A stretch of 6,343 bases of DNA from an uncultured Prosthecobacter sp. (GTDB lineage Bacteria; Verrucomicrobiota; Verrucomicrobiia; Verrucomicrobiales; Verrucomicrobiaceae): the NCBI GenBank assembly GCA_937941745.1, contig CALDGV010000297.1:1-6343 (forward strand), in the 5' to 3' direction. Position numbers and translations under genes: made by a program. How positions within the stretch are numbered: the first letter of the stretch is position 1; each line of letters starts with the position of its first letter. The notes beneath the pieces are model-generated. The model had not been told where the DNA came from, made no database searches, and worked only from the letters and a program-made list of their open reading frames with translations. Positions 1-6,343 of this stretch are shown piece by piece.

Positions 1-404
1 TGCCGAAAGGCATGGAGGTGCAGATGCTGGAGCTCGAATGGCCCAAGCTGCATCCCACAAAAGACGGCCAGCCGAATCATCCCGGCTATGTTTCCGGTGA
101 ACTTTTCGGCGCGAACGGCCTCGAAGGCATTCCCGACAATCCACGCGGCCGCCGCAGCATGTCCTGGGAGATGCGCTGCAAAGGCAAAGGCGAATGGAAC
201 ACCTACGATGTCGTCTGCGTCGATGGCACGGTGAAGCTCTCGATCAACGGCAAGTTCGTCAACGGCATCAGCCAGTCCACCGTGCGCAAAGGCTACCTCT
301 GCCTCGAATCCGAAGGCGCGGAGATCCACTTTCGTAACATCAAGATCATGGAGTTGCCTGGTGGTCGCGTGACGCCGGAGCAGACGGCTCCGGTTGTGAA
401 GTAA
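1..404 (+). CDS. DUF1080 (3-keto-disaccharide hydrolase-like) protein, C-terminal fragment
   Basis: The reading frame is already open at base 3 and continues to a TAA at 402-404, so 133 C-terminal residues are visible and the true start lies left of the window. The ATG at 12 is internal, because the coding-like residues PKG precede it. The sequence has the pattern of the DUF1080 / PF06439 concanavalin-like beta-sandwich: a [24 protein letters not shown] strand pair (about visible residues 65-87), then the closing strand [20 protein letters not shown]. Members are usually secreted or periplasmic carbohydrate-active proteins, some shown to act on 3-keto-glycosides, and are greatly expanded in Verrucomicrobiota and Planctomycetota. 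A short polar tail ([14 protein letters not shown]) follows the fold. The substrate cannot be told from this fragment. No functional link to the downstream exporter is visible, and about 310 bp separate them. The family call is confident; the enzymatic role is inference. Confidence 0.85.
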   Translation, partial: PKGMEVQMLELEWPKLHPTKDGQPNHPGYVSGELFGANGLEGIPDNPRGRRSMSWEMRCKGKGEWNTYDVVCVDGTVKLSINGKFVNGISQSTVRKGYLCLESEGAEIHFRNIKIMELPGGRVTPEQTAPVVK

Positions 405-551
405 AGCATCTCCGATTGCTGATTCGCCCCTCGCGCACCTCCCATGAGGGCGGCAGATTCTCCGACTCCGACCCGTAGGTCTGCCAGGCGAGGCATAGTC
501 TGGCCTGCGAGGTCTGGAAGATGCGGCGGTTGCGCACGATGGCATCGAGAC

Positions 552-611
552 ACTCGCGCGAAGCAGCTCTTTCAATACGGAGCGAACTCGCGCACGAGTC
601 GCTGTCACTCG
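552..611. promoter_or_regulatory. Cluster of ACTCG/CGAGT half-sites, candidate operator
   Basis: The pentamer ACTCG occurs at 552-556, 586-590 and 607-611, and its complement CGAGT at 595-599. The first two copies extend to an identical 8-mer, ACTCGCGC. Two inverted pairs result: ACTCG-N4-CGAGT (586-599) and CGAGT-N7-ACTCG (595-611). The outer like-oriented pair 586/607 is 21 bp apart, about two helical turns. Four copies in 60 bp is far above the roughly 0.1 expected by chance on both strands for equal base frequencies. The cluster lies about 105 bp upstream of the adaptor start and just before a possible -10 box (TAGAAT, 636-641). Binding by a regulator is inference, and no regulator gene is in the window. 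Confidence 0.3.
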
Positions 612-635
612 ACCGCCATCGGCTCAATCAGGTGG

Positions 636-641
636 TAGAAT
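636..641 (+). promoter_or_regulatory. Possible -10 box for the exporter operon
   Basis: TAGAAT matches the sigma-70 -10 consensus TATAAT at five of six positions and lies about 75 bp before the chosen adaptor start. No good -35 box sits at 16-18 bp spacing. The nearest TTGACA-like hexamer is TCGACC at 609-614, which leaves 21 bp, too long for a standard promoter. The call is weak and rests on position and one hexamer. Confidence 0.2.
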
Positions 642-686
642 ATGCCAATTAAGGACGCCTTTTTCACTGGACGGCGGCAAGTTTGA
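642..686 (+). CDS. Possible 14-residue upstream ORF (leader peptide candidate)
   Basis: ATG at 642 opens a 14-codon frame, MPIKDAFFTGRRQV, ending in TGA at 684-686. A purine-rich GGTGG at 631-635 sits 6 bases upstream, as good a ribosome-binding candidate as any ahead of the adaptor gene. Its stop overlaps the alternative TTG start of the adaptor at 683-685 (TTGA), so it could couple translation into the operon. Nothing in the peptide (no run of a single amino acid) suggests classical attenuation. Short ORFs arise often by chance, so this is only a candidate. Confidence 0.15.
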   Translation: MPIKDAFFTGRRQV

Positions 687-715
687 GCCTGAGTCTCCAT
701 CCAAATAATCAACGC

Positions 716-1789
716 ATGAATAAGATCACACTTGGCAAGTTTCTCATCCCGATCGTTGTCGGCGCCGCAGTGCTGGCTGGTGGTTACATCTGGTATCAAT
801 CACGACCAACTGGCTTTGGCGGGGATTTTGCCAGTGGCAACGGGCGCATCGAGGCCACGGAGATCGATGTTGCGACAAAGATGGCCGGCCGCGTGGCGAA
901 CATTTTGGTGGATGAGGGAGATTTCGTCAAAGAAGGCCAGGTGCTGGCACATATGCAGGTGGATGTTCTGGAGGCACAGCATGAAGAGGCACAGGCCCAG
1001 TTCAGACAGGCGCAAAACGCCATCGCCACGGCTCGGGCCCAGGTCACGGCGCGCAAGAGCGACAAGCTGGCCGCCGAAGCCGTGGTGATCCAGCGGGAGA
1101 CCGAACTTGACTCGGCGCAGAAGCGCGCTGCACGCACCAAGATCCTCGCCACCGAGCGCGCAGTATCGACGCAGGATGTGGAGGATGATGAAGCAAGAAG
1201 CAAAAGCGCAACGGCGGCGGTCACCGCTGCGAAGGCTCAGGTGCTCGCGGCACAGGCGGCGATCGAGGCGGCGGACGCGCAGGTCGTGGGCGCACAGTCA
1301 CAGGCGGAGGCCGTGCAGGCCACCATCGTCCGCATCAAAGCTGACATAGAAGACTGCTCGCTCAAAGCGCCGCGTGATGGCCGTGTGCAATATCGCATCA
1401 CCCAGCCAGGCGAGGTGTTGGGAGCAGGCGGCAAGGTGCTCAACCTCGTGGATTTGAGCGATGTGTTTTTGACCTTCTTTTTGCCGGAGACCGCCGTCGG
1501 CAAAGTGGCGCTGGGCAGCGATGCCAGGCTCATTCTGGATGCCGCGCCGCAGTTTGTGATTCCGGCAAAAATCTCGTATGTGGCCAGTGTGGCGCAGTTC
1601 ACGCCGAAGACGGTCGAAACACTAAGCGAGCGGCAGAAACTGATGTTCCGCGTGAAGGCGAAAATCGACCGCGCTCTGCTCCAGAAGCACCTGCAGAAGG
1701 TCAAAACTGGCGTGCCCGGCGTGGCTTGGGTGAAGCTGAATGAAAAGACCGAGTGGCCGGCGGAACTGACGGTGAAACTGCCGGAATGA
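716..1789 (+). CDS. yhiI: HlyD-family periplasmic adaptor (YhiI-like), membrane fusion subunit of ABC exporter
   Basis: Predicted inner-membrane-anchored adaptor that bridges an ABC exporter to an outer-membrane channel. Counting from ATG 716 it has 357 residues: one N-terminal membrane anchor (about 9-27), the first lipoyl half-motif (58-83, [20 protein letters not shown]), a long Ala/Gln/Glu-rich coiled-coil hairpin (about 84-213), the second lipoyl half (218-246, with APRDGRV and [16 protein letters not shown]), then a beta-barrel and membrane-proximal region. The length is close to E. coli YhiI (about 355, from memory). The frame also opens at TTG 683, which would add 11 polar residues ahead of the anchor. 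I prefer ATG 716 because the anchor follows it directly, although no clear Shine-Dalgarno precedes it. The stop overlaps the rbbA start by 4 bp (ATGA, 1786-1789), so the two are probably translationally coupled. The family is certain; the YhiI assignment comes mainly from the neighbours. Confidence 0.93.
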   Translation: MNKITLGKFLIPIVVGAAVLAGGYIWYQSRPTGFGGDFASGNGRIEATEIDVATKMAGRVANILVDEGDFVKEGQVLAHMQVDVLEAQHEEAQAQFRQAQNAIATARAQVTARKSDKLAAEAVVIQRETELDSAQKRAARTKILATERAVSTQDVEDDEARSKSATAAVTAAKAQVLAAQAAIEAADAQVVGAQSQAEAVQATIVRIKADIEDCSLKAPRDGRVQYRITQPGEVLGAGGKVLNLVDLSDVFLTFFLPETAVGKVALGSDARLILDAAPQFVIPAKISYVASVAQFTPKTVETLSERQKLMFRVKAKIDRALLQKHLQKVKTGVPGVAWVKLNEKTEWPAELTVKLPE

Positions 1790-4521
1790 ATGCGCCTGCT
1801 CCAGTCGCATGCATGCGTGGCGTCAGCCTGTTTCATGGCAAGACGCGGGCGCTCGACGACATTGATCTCGATGTCCCGGCGGGATGCATGGTTGGCCTCA
1901 TCGGGCCTGACGGTGTGGGCAAGTCGAGCCTGCTTTCGCTCATCGCGGGTGCGTCCGCTGTGCGGAAAGGAAGCGTAAGAGTGCTGGGAGGCGACATGGC
2001 AGACGCGATGCATCGGCGGGCGGTGTGTCCGCGTATCGCCTATATGCCGCAGGGGTTGGGGAAGAACCTGTATCCGACGCTGTCCATCGAGGAGAACCTG
2101 CAATTCTTTGGCCGCCTCTTCGGGCATGGAAGCACGGAGCGGCGGCGGCGCATTGATGAACTGACCACCCGCACGGGGCTGCGGCCCTTCCTGGATCGTC
2201 AGGTGAAAAAACTGTCTGGTGGCATGAAGCAAAAGCTCGGCGTGTGCTGTGCGCTGATTCATGATCCCGATCTGTTGATTCTTGATGAGCCGACCACAGG
2301 CGTGGATCCACTCTCGCGCCGCCAGTTCTGGGATTTGATCGACAGCATCCGGCGTGATCGCCCGGCCATGAGTGTGATTGTCGCCACAGCCTACATGGGC
2401 GAGGCGGAACGCTTTGACTGGCTGGTGGCGATGGATGACGGCCGCATTCTCGCCGAAGGCGCGCCTGCCGAGCTGCATGAGCGCACGAGCACCGATTCTC
2501 TGGAGGAGACCTTTATCGCGCTGCTGCCGGAGGCCAAGCGCCGCCTGCATCAACCCGTCGTAATCATTCCACTGGTCGGGGAGGAGAATGAGGACATCGC
2601 CATTGAAGCGAAAGACCTCACCTGCCGATTCGGCGACTTCACCGCCGTGGATCATGTGAACTTCCGCATCCGGCGTGGTGAGATCTTCGGCTTTCTTGGC
2701 TCCAACGGCTGTGGCAAGACCACGACGATGAAGATGCTCACCGGCCTGCTGCCCGCGAGCGAGGGGAGGGCCTGGTTGTTCGGCCATGAAGTGGACACGC
2801 GCGATCTCATCACGCGGCGGAGAGTGGGCTACATGTCTCAGAACTTCTCTCTCTACACCGAGTTGAATGTGCGGCAGAACCTGGAACTGCATGCGCGGCT
2901 GTTCCAGGTCCCCAAGGAAGAGATTTCCGGCCGCATGCAGGAGATGGCGGCGCGCTTTGGCCTCACCGAGGTGATGAATGCCATGCCGGATGCGCTGCCG
3001 CTCGGCATTCGCCAGCGGCTTTCGCTGGCGGTGGCGATGATCCACAAGCCTGAGCTGCTGATTCTTGATGAGCCTACGTCCGGCGTCGATCCCATCGCCC
3101 GCGACCAGTTCTGGCAGCTCATGATCGACCTGACACGGCGGGACAAAGTGACGATCTTCATCTCCACGCACTTCATGAACGAGGCGTCTCGATGCGACCG
3201 CATCTCGCTCATGCATGCGGGCAAAGTGCTGGTCAGTGGCAGGCCAGATGATCTCGCGCGCGGTCGCGGCGCGACTTCACTGGAAGATGCCTTCATTCAA
3301 TATCTGCAGGATGCTTCACAGTCCGAGGAAGTCCCGGAGCCCGCTCCTGTGGCGCATGCCAGCATTTCGGAGGACAACCACGCGCCTGACAAACGCTTCA
3401 GTATCGACCGCGCCATCAGTTACATGTGGCGGGAGGTCTTGGAACTACGCCGCGATCCCGGGCGCTCCGCGCTGGCGCTGCTCGGCACCGTGCTGCTGAT
3501 GTTCATCATCGGTTACGGCATCAGCATGGATGTCGAGGACCTCAACTATGCCGTGCTCGATCAGGACCGCACCACACTGAGCCAGAGCTACGCGCTCAAT
3601 CTCTCCGGCTCGCGTTACTTCATCGAGCGCCCGCCGATCACCGATGCTGCCGATATGGACCGCCGTCTGCGTTCTGGGGAGCTCGCGCTGGCCCTGGAGA
3701 TTCCGCCGGGTTTTGGCCGTGACTTGCAACGCGGCGCGCAGGTGGAGATCGGCGCCTGGATGGACGGCTCGATGCCGCAGCGGGCAGAGACGGTGCTCGG
3801 TTATGTGCAGGGCATGCACCTGGACTGGCTGAAGGACATGGCCTCGCGCCGGATGGGGCAGACGCTGTCTGTCGGGGCCAGCACCATCGAGACGCGCTTC
3901 CGTTATAATCCGGATGTGAAAAGCCTGCCCGCCATGGTGCCAGCGGTCATTCCCATGCTTCTCATGATGATCCCCGCCATGCTCACCGCGCTCTCCGTGG
4001 TGAGGGAAAAGGAGATCGGCTCCATCGTCAATCTTTACGTCACGCCAGTCACCCGCAGCGAGTTCCTGCTCGGCAAGCAGGCGCCCTACATCCTGCTCGG
4101 CATGTTGAATTTTCTGCTCATGACGCTGCTGGCCATCACGGTCTTTGGTGTGCCGCTGAAGGGCAGCTTCCTCGCGCTCGCGGCCGCCGCCTTCATCTTC
4201 ATCATCTTTTCCACCGGCCTCGGATTGCTGGCTTCTGCCTTCACGCGCAGCCAGATCGCGGCCATGTTTGTCACCATGGTCGGCACCATGATCCCCACCG
4301 TGCAGTATGCCGGGCTGATCAATCCCGTCTCCTCGCTGGAGGGCGCGGGCGCCATCATCGGCCAGATTTATCCGGCCACGCACTTCCTTATCATCAGCCG
4401 CGGAGTCTTCAGCAAGGGCCTGAACCTTGTCGATCTTTATGCCTCCTTCATCCCGTTGCTGCTGGCGGTCCCCGTCATCATGTTCCTGGCCATCGGCTTG
4501 CTGAAAAAACAGGAAAACTGA
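1786..4521 (+). CDS. rbbA: RbbA-like double-ATPase ABC transporter fused to ABC-2 permease
   Basis: A 911-residue protein, the same length I recall for E. coli RbbA, which is described both as a ribosome-associated ATPase and as an export ATPase/permease. ATPase domain 1: Walker A G40-S47 (GPDGVGKS), Q89, signature LSGGM 143-147, Walker B with D167/E168, D-loop D174. ATPase domain 2: Walker A G305-T312 (GSNGCGKT), Q352, signature position LPLGI 404-408, Walker B with D428/E429, His switch H462. The equivalent of H462 in domain 1 is A202 ([13 protein letters not shown]). An acidic, Pro-rich linker (about 511-535) leads to a permease half: TM1 about 561-580, a large extracytoplasmic domain about 583-714, then five helices near 715-738, 766-790, 794-818, 823-845 and 884-906. 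The start ATG 1786 overlaps the adaptor stop. The in-frame GTG at 1753 is less likely because it lies inside the adaptor gene and adds non-family residues. Substrate unknown. A ribosomal role here is untested. Confidence 0.93.
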   Translation: MNAPAPVACMRGVSLFHGKTRALDDIDLDVPAGCMVGLIGPDGVGKSSLLSLIAGASAVRKGSVRVLGGDMADAMHRRAVCPRIAYMPQGLGKNLYPTLSIEENLQFFGRLFGHGSTERRRRIDELTTRTGLRPFLDRQVKKLSGGMKQKLGVCCALIHDPDLLILDEPTTGVDPLSRRQFWDLIDSIRRDRPAMSVIVATAYMGEAERFDWLVAMDDGRILAEGAPAELHERTSTDSLEETFIALLPEAKRRLHQPVVIIPLVGEENEDIAIEAKDLTCRFGDFTAVDHVNFRIRRGEIFGFLGSNGCGKTTTMKMLTGLLPASEGRAWLFGHEVDTRDLITRRRVGYMSQNFSLYTELNVRQNLELHARLFQVPKEEISGRMQEMAARFGLTEVMNAMPDALPLGIRQRLSLAVAMIHKPELLILDEPTSGVDPIARDQFWQLMIDLTRRDKVTIFISTHFMNEASRCDRISLMHAGKVLVSGRPDDLARGRGATSLEDAFIQYLQDASQSEEVPEPAPVAHASISEDNHAPDKRFSIDRAISYMWREVLELRRDPGRSALALLGTVLLMFIIGYGISMDVEDLNYAVLDQDRTTLSQSYALNLSGSRYFIERPPITDAADMDRRLRSGELALALEIPPGFGRDLQRGAQVEIGAWMDGSMPQRAETVLGYVQGMHLDWLKDMASRRMGQTLSVGASTIETRFRYNPDVKSLPAMVPAVIPMLLMMIPAMLTALSVVREKEIGSIVNLYVTPVTRSEFLLGKQAPYILLGMLNFLLMTLLAITVFGVPLKGSFLALAAAAFIFIIFSTGLGLLASAFTRSQIAAMFVTMVGTMIPTVQYAGLINPVSSLEGAGAIIGQIYPATHFLIISRGVFSKGLNLVDLYASFIPLLLAVPVIMFLAIGLLKKQEN

Positions 4522-4524
4522 ACC

Positions 4525-5649
4525 ATGAGCCGCGCCGCCAACATCTACCGCCTCGGTGTGAAGGAGCTGTGGAGCCTCGCGCGGGATCCAACCATGCTGG
4601 TGCTGATCTGCTTCACCTTCACCGTCAGCATCTACGTGGCGGCCACGGCCATGCCCGAGCCGCTGCACAATGCGCCCATCGCCATCGTGGACGAGGATGA
4701 CTCACAGCTCTCCGCGCGCATCACCTCCGCCTTTCAGCCGCCGCGTTTCAAGCCGCCGGTGAAGCTCACGCTGGCCCAGGTGGACCCGGAGATGGACGCG
4801 GGCAATCAAACCTTCGTCATCGACATCCCGCCGAACTTCCAGCGTGATGTGCTCGCGGGCCGCATCCCGTCCATCCAGCTAAATGTCGATGCCACACGCA
4901 TGAGCCAGGCATTCACCGGCAGCGGCTACATCCAGCAGATCATTCAGGCCGAGGTGGCGGAGTTTGTGCAGCACTACCGAGGCACTGCCCCCCCTCCCGT
5001 GAGCCTGGCGCTGCGTGCCCGCTTCAATCCCAACCTCACCCAGTCCTGGTTCGGCTCGCTCAATGAACTGATCAATCTTATCACCATGCTCTCGATCATC
5101 CTCACCGGCGCCGCGCTCATCCGCGAACGCGAGCATGGGACCATTGAGCATCTGCTGGTCATGCCAGTCACGCCGGGAGAGATCATGTTTTCCAAGGTGT
5201 GGTCCATGGCGCTCGTGGTCGTATGCGCCTCCTTCATTTCGCTCAAACTGGTCATCCAGGGGGTGCTCGCCGTGCCGGTTGAGGGCTCCATTCCGCTGTT
5301 CTTTGCCGGTGTGACGCTGCACCTTTTCGCCACCACCTCCATGGGCATCTTCATGGCCACCGTGGCGCGCAGCATGCCGCAGTTTGGCCTGCTGCTGGTG
5401 CTGGTGCTCATCCCGCTGCAGTTGCTGTCCGGCGGAGCGACTCCACAGGAAAGCATGCCCGACTTTGTGAAAGACATCATGCAACTGGCGCCCACCACCC
5501 ACTTCATCTCCCTGGGCAAGGCCATCCTGTTCCGTGGTGCCGGCATTGAGGTGGTGTGGAAGCCCTTTCTGGCATTGTTTGTCATCGGCAGCGTGCTGTA
5601 TCTGCTCTCCCTGCGCCGCTTCCGCAAAACCATCAGTCAGATGGCTTGA
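4525..5649 (+). CDS. yhhJ: ABC-2 type permease (YhhJ-like), partner of RbbA
   Basis: Predicted second transmembrane half of the exporter, 374 residues. TM1 is about 23-42. A large extracytoplasmic domain follows (about 43-180, starting PEPLHNAPIAIVDEDDSQLS). Further helices lie near 181-199, 226-250, 254-278, 285-303 and 345-363. The ABC-2 coupling segment EREHGTIEHLLVMPVTPGEI (201-220) matches the RbbA permease segment around 740-760 ([20 protein letters not shown]), as expected for paralogous halves that pair. It carries no ATPase domain, so it must use those of RbbA. ATG 4525 lies 3 bp after the rbbA stop. A Shine-Dalgarno-like AGGA (4511-4514) sits 10 bases ahead, inside the rbbA end, and supports this start. 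The C-terminus is short and basic (RRFRKTISQMA), cytoplasmic by the positive-inside rule. Gene order and length match YhhJ. The substrate is not evident. Confidence 0.92.
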   Translation: MSRAANIYRLGVKELWSLARDPTMLVLICFTFTVSIYVAATAMPEPLHNAPIAIVDEDDSQLSARITSAFQPPRFKPPVKLTLAQVDPEMDAGNQTFVIDIPPNFQRDVLAGRIPSIQLNVDATRMSQAFTGSGYIQQIIQAEVAEFVQHYRGTAPPPVSLALRARFNPNLTQSWFGSLNELINLITMLSIILTGAALIREREHGTIEHLLVMPVTPGEIMFSKVWSMALVVVCASFISLKLVIQGVLAVPVEGSIPLFFAGVTLHLFATTSMGIFMATVARSMPQFGLLLVLVLIPLQLLSGGATPQESMPDFVKDIMQLAPTTHFISLGKAILFRGAGIEVVWKPFLALFVIGSVLYLLSLRRFRKTISQMA

Positions 5650-5655
5650 AGAATG

Positions 5656-6343
5656 CTACTTTGCTGTCGCCTTCACCAGTTCCTCGACCTTCGTCGTGAT
5701 CCGTTCCTCCACTGTTTCCGTGTAAGGCGCACGGTGGCCGTATTCAAACATGCCGGTAACGCCTTCGTAGCCGCCTTCCTTGAGCACGCGCAGACTGGGC
5801 ACATAGCTGAGCAGATCGTTGTTGTAGCCGCAGACCCAGGTCGTGTTCCAGCCATAGGCGGCTTTGAACTTCAGCGAGTAATCCACCACCGTTTCGCCCG
5901 TCAGAGCGATGAAGGTGAAGTCCGCGCCGATGCGCCAGACCTGAATCGGATACTTCACGCGGTCCGGCGGCGAGCCGAGCGTCTCGTATTGGCGGATGAA
6001 GTGCTCAAACTCGCGTTTCGGCATGCCAGTGAGGTTTGGAACACGTTGCTTCAATTCCTCAAGAGGAATGCCGGGCTGCAACTCCAGCGCCGTCTCGCCC
6101 ATCGCCGCACGAACTGGCCCGCTGAGCGGTTTCATCGTGCCTGCGACGACCTGGCGCACCGCTTCGGCCAAAATCTTGCCATACATGCCCGCCAGCTCCG
6201 TTGCCTCGGCATCTTTGCCGCGAATGCGCGGCAGCGGATTCGCATCGCCCCCGCAATTCTGCACAAACATCGCCACGCAGCCCGGAAGCGACTTCTCCAG
6301 CTCAAGCTGCGCAAACCCCGCGTAGTCGCCATTGATGCTCAGG
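5656..6343 (-). CDS. Neutral/alkaline ceramidase-like hydrolase, C-terminal fragment
   Basis: The frame is open from the right edge (first full codon 6342-6340, reading LSINGDYAGFAQLELEKSLP) to TAG at 5658-5656, giving 228 residues. The start lies outside the window, and the GTG at 6276 is internal. Hallmarks of the PF04734 catalytic domain are GDYAGFAQ, NCGGDANPLPR (visible residues 29-39), VWRIGADFTFIALTGETVVDY (about 135-155) and the block GYNNDLLSYVPSLRVLKEGGYEG (about 172-194). By recalled alignment with Pseudomonas ceramidase, E150 and Y180 match its zinc ligands Glu411 and Tyr448. N35 falls where the nucleophilic Ser of GDVSPN should be. The protein ends about 48 residues after Y180, so the C-terminal Ig-like domain of true ceramidases appears absent. 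The two His zinc ligands would lie off the window. It converges on yhhJ with 6 bp between stops. The family is likely; ceramide as substrate is doubtful. Confidence 0.85.
   Translation of the reverse strand, partial: LSINGDYAGFAQLELEKSLPGCVAMFVQNCGGDANPLPRIRGKDAEATELAGMYGKILAEAVRQVVAGTMKPLSGPVRAAMGETALELQPGIPLEELKQRVPNLTGMPKREFEHFIRQYETLGSPPDRVKYPIQVWRIGADFTFIALTGETVVDYSLKFKAAYGWNTTWVCGYNNDLLSYVPSLRVLKEGGYEGVTGMFEYGHRAPYTETVEERITTKVEELVKATAK

Larger units (their letters stand above)
405..715. other. Gene-poor intergenic region with hairpins
   Basis: No convincing protein gene is present. The frames open here on either strand give Arg/Ser/Cys-rich translations with no recognisable domain. Two imperfect inverted repeats are visible. 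One pairs 425-432 (CGCCCCTC, one bulged C) with 446-452 (GAGGGCG). The other pairs 483-489 (GCCAGGC) with 498-504 (GTCTGGC, one G-U pair) around an 8-base loop. Neither is followed by a T-run, so neither is a convincing intrinsic terminator. GGTCTG recurs at 478-483 and 511-516. The right half holds the ACTCG half-site cluster, a TAGAAT box and a 14-codon ORF, described separately. The left part could be a dispersed repeat or the remnant of one. Confidence 0.5.

Noticed and set aside
444..638. 64-codon plus-strand frame in the intergenic region
   Set aside because: The translation is low-complexity Arg/Ser/Cys-rich with no domain or convincing ribosome-binding site. It looks like chance open frame in G+C-rich DNA.
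651..664. AAGG-ACG-CCTT followed by Ts, resembling a terminator
   Set aside because: The stem has only 4 bp and the T-run overlaps its right arm, so it is too weak to be an intrinsic terminator.
1806..1817. Perfect 12-bp palindrome CGCATGCATGCG near the start of rbbA
   Set aside because: About 1.5 such palindromes are expected by chance in a window of this size. It lies inside codons 7-11 and has no supporting context.
1237..3216. 659-codon open frame on the minus strand opposite the adaptor and rbbA
   Set aside because: It lies antisense to well-supported genes. Its translation is rich in His, Arg and Gln with no recognisable domain, as expected from the complement of a G+C-rich coding frame.
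3445..4668. 407-codon open frame on the minus strand opposite rbbA and yhhJ
   Set aside because: The translation is dominated by His, Asp, Gly and Gln runs without a fold. It is a codon-bias shadow of the membrane-protein genes.
1..6343. A wholly new defence, mobile or CRISPR-type system
   Set aside because: All substantial genes fall in known families, and there are no repeat-spacer arrays, recombinases, nucleases or toxin-antitoxin pairs visible on either strand.

Overview
The window is about 60% G+C by eye and looks like a Gram-negative bacterial chromosome. The two flanking genes are a DUF1080 (3-keto-disaccharide hydrolase-type) protein and a neutral ceramidase-like hydrolase. This pairing is typical of Verrucomicrobiota or Planctomycetota. 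I favour Verrucomicrobiota, but this is inference from gene content and not a phylogenetic result.

Layout: (1) 1-404, plus strand, the C-terminal end of a DUF1080 protein cut by the left edge. (2) 405-715, a gene-poor stretch of about 310 bp with two imperfect hairpins, a cluster of ACTCG/CGAGT half-sites, a possible -10 box and a 14-codon upstream ORF. (3) 716-5649, plus strand, a tight three-gene operon: a periplasmic adaptor (HlyD/YhiI-like), a 911-residue double-ATPase/permease fusion (RbbA-like) and a second ABC-2 permease (YhhJ-like). The first two genes overlap by 4 bp (ATGA). The second and third are separated by 3 bp. (4) 5656-6343, minus strand, the C-terminal part of a ceramidase-like protein cut by the right edge. 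It converges on the operon with only 6 bp between stop codons.

The three central genes form one machine. RbbA supplies both nucleotide-binding domains and one six-helix permease half. YhhJ supplies the second permease half, and the YhiI-like adaptor would link the pump to an outer-membrane channel that is not encoded here. Gene order, fusion pattern and protein lengths match the E. coli yhiI-rbbA-yhhJ locus as I remember it, so this is a known system and not a new one.

The points most worth checking are three. The two ATPase domains are asymmetric, with both degenerate elements falling in the same composite ATP site. The ceramidase-like protein has Asn where ceramidases carry the Ser nucleophile. 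A cluster of repeated half-sites lies upstream of the operon. I found no tRNA, rRNA, CRISPR array or transposase gene.
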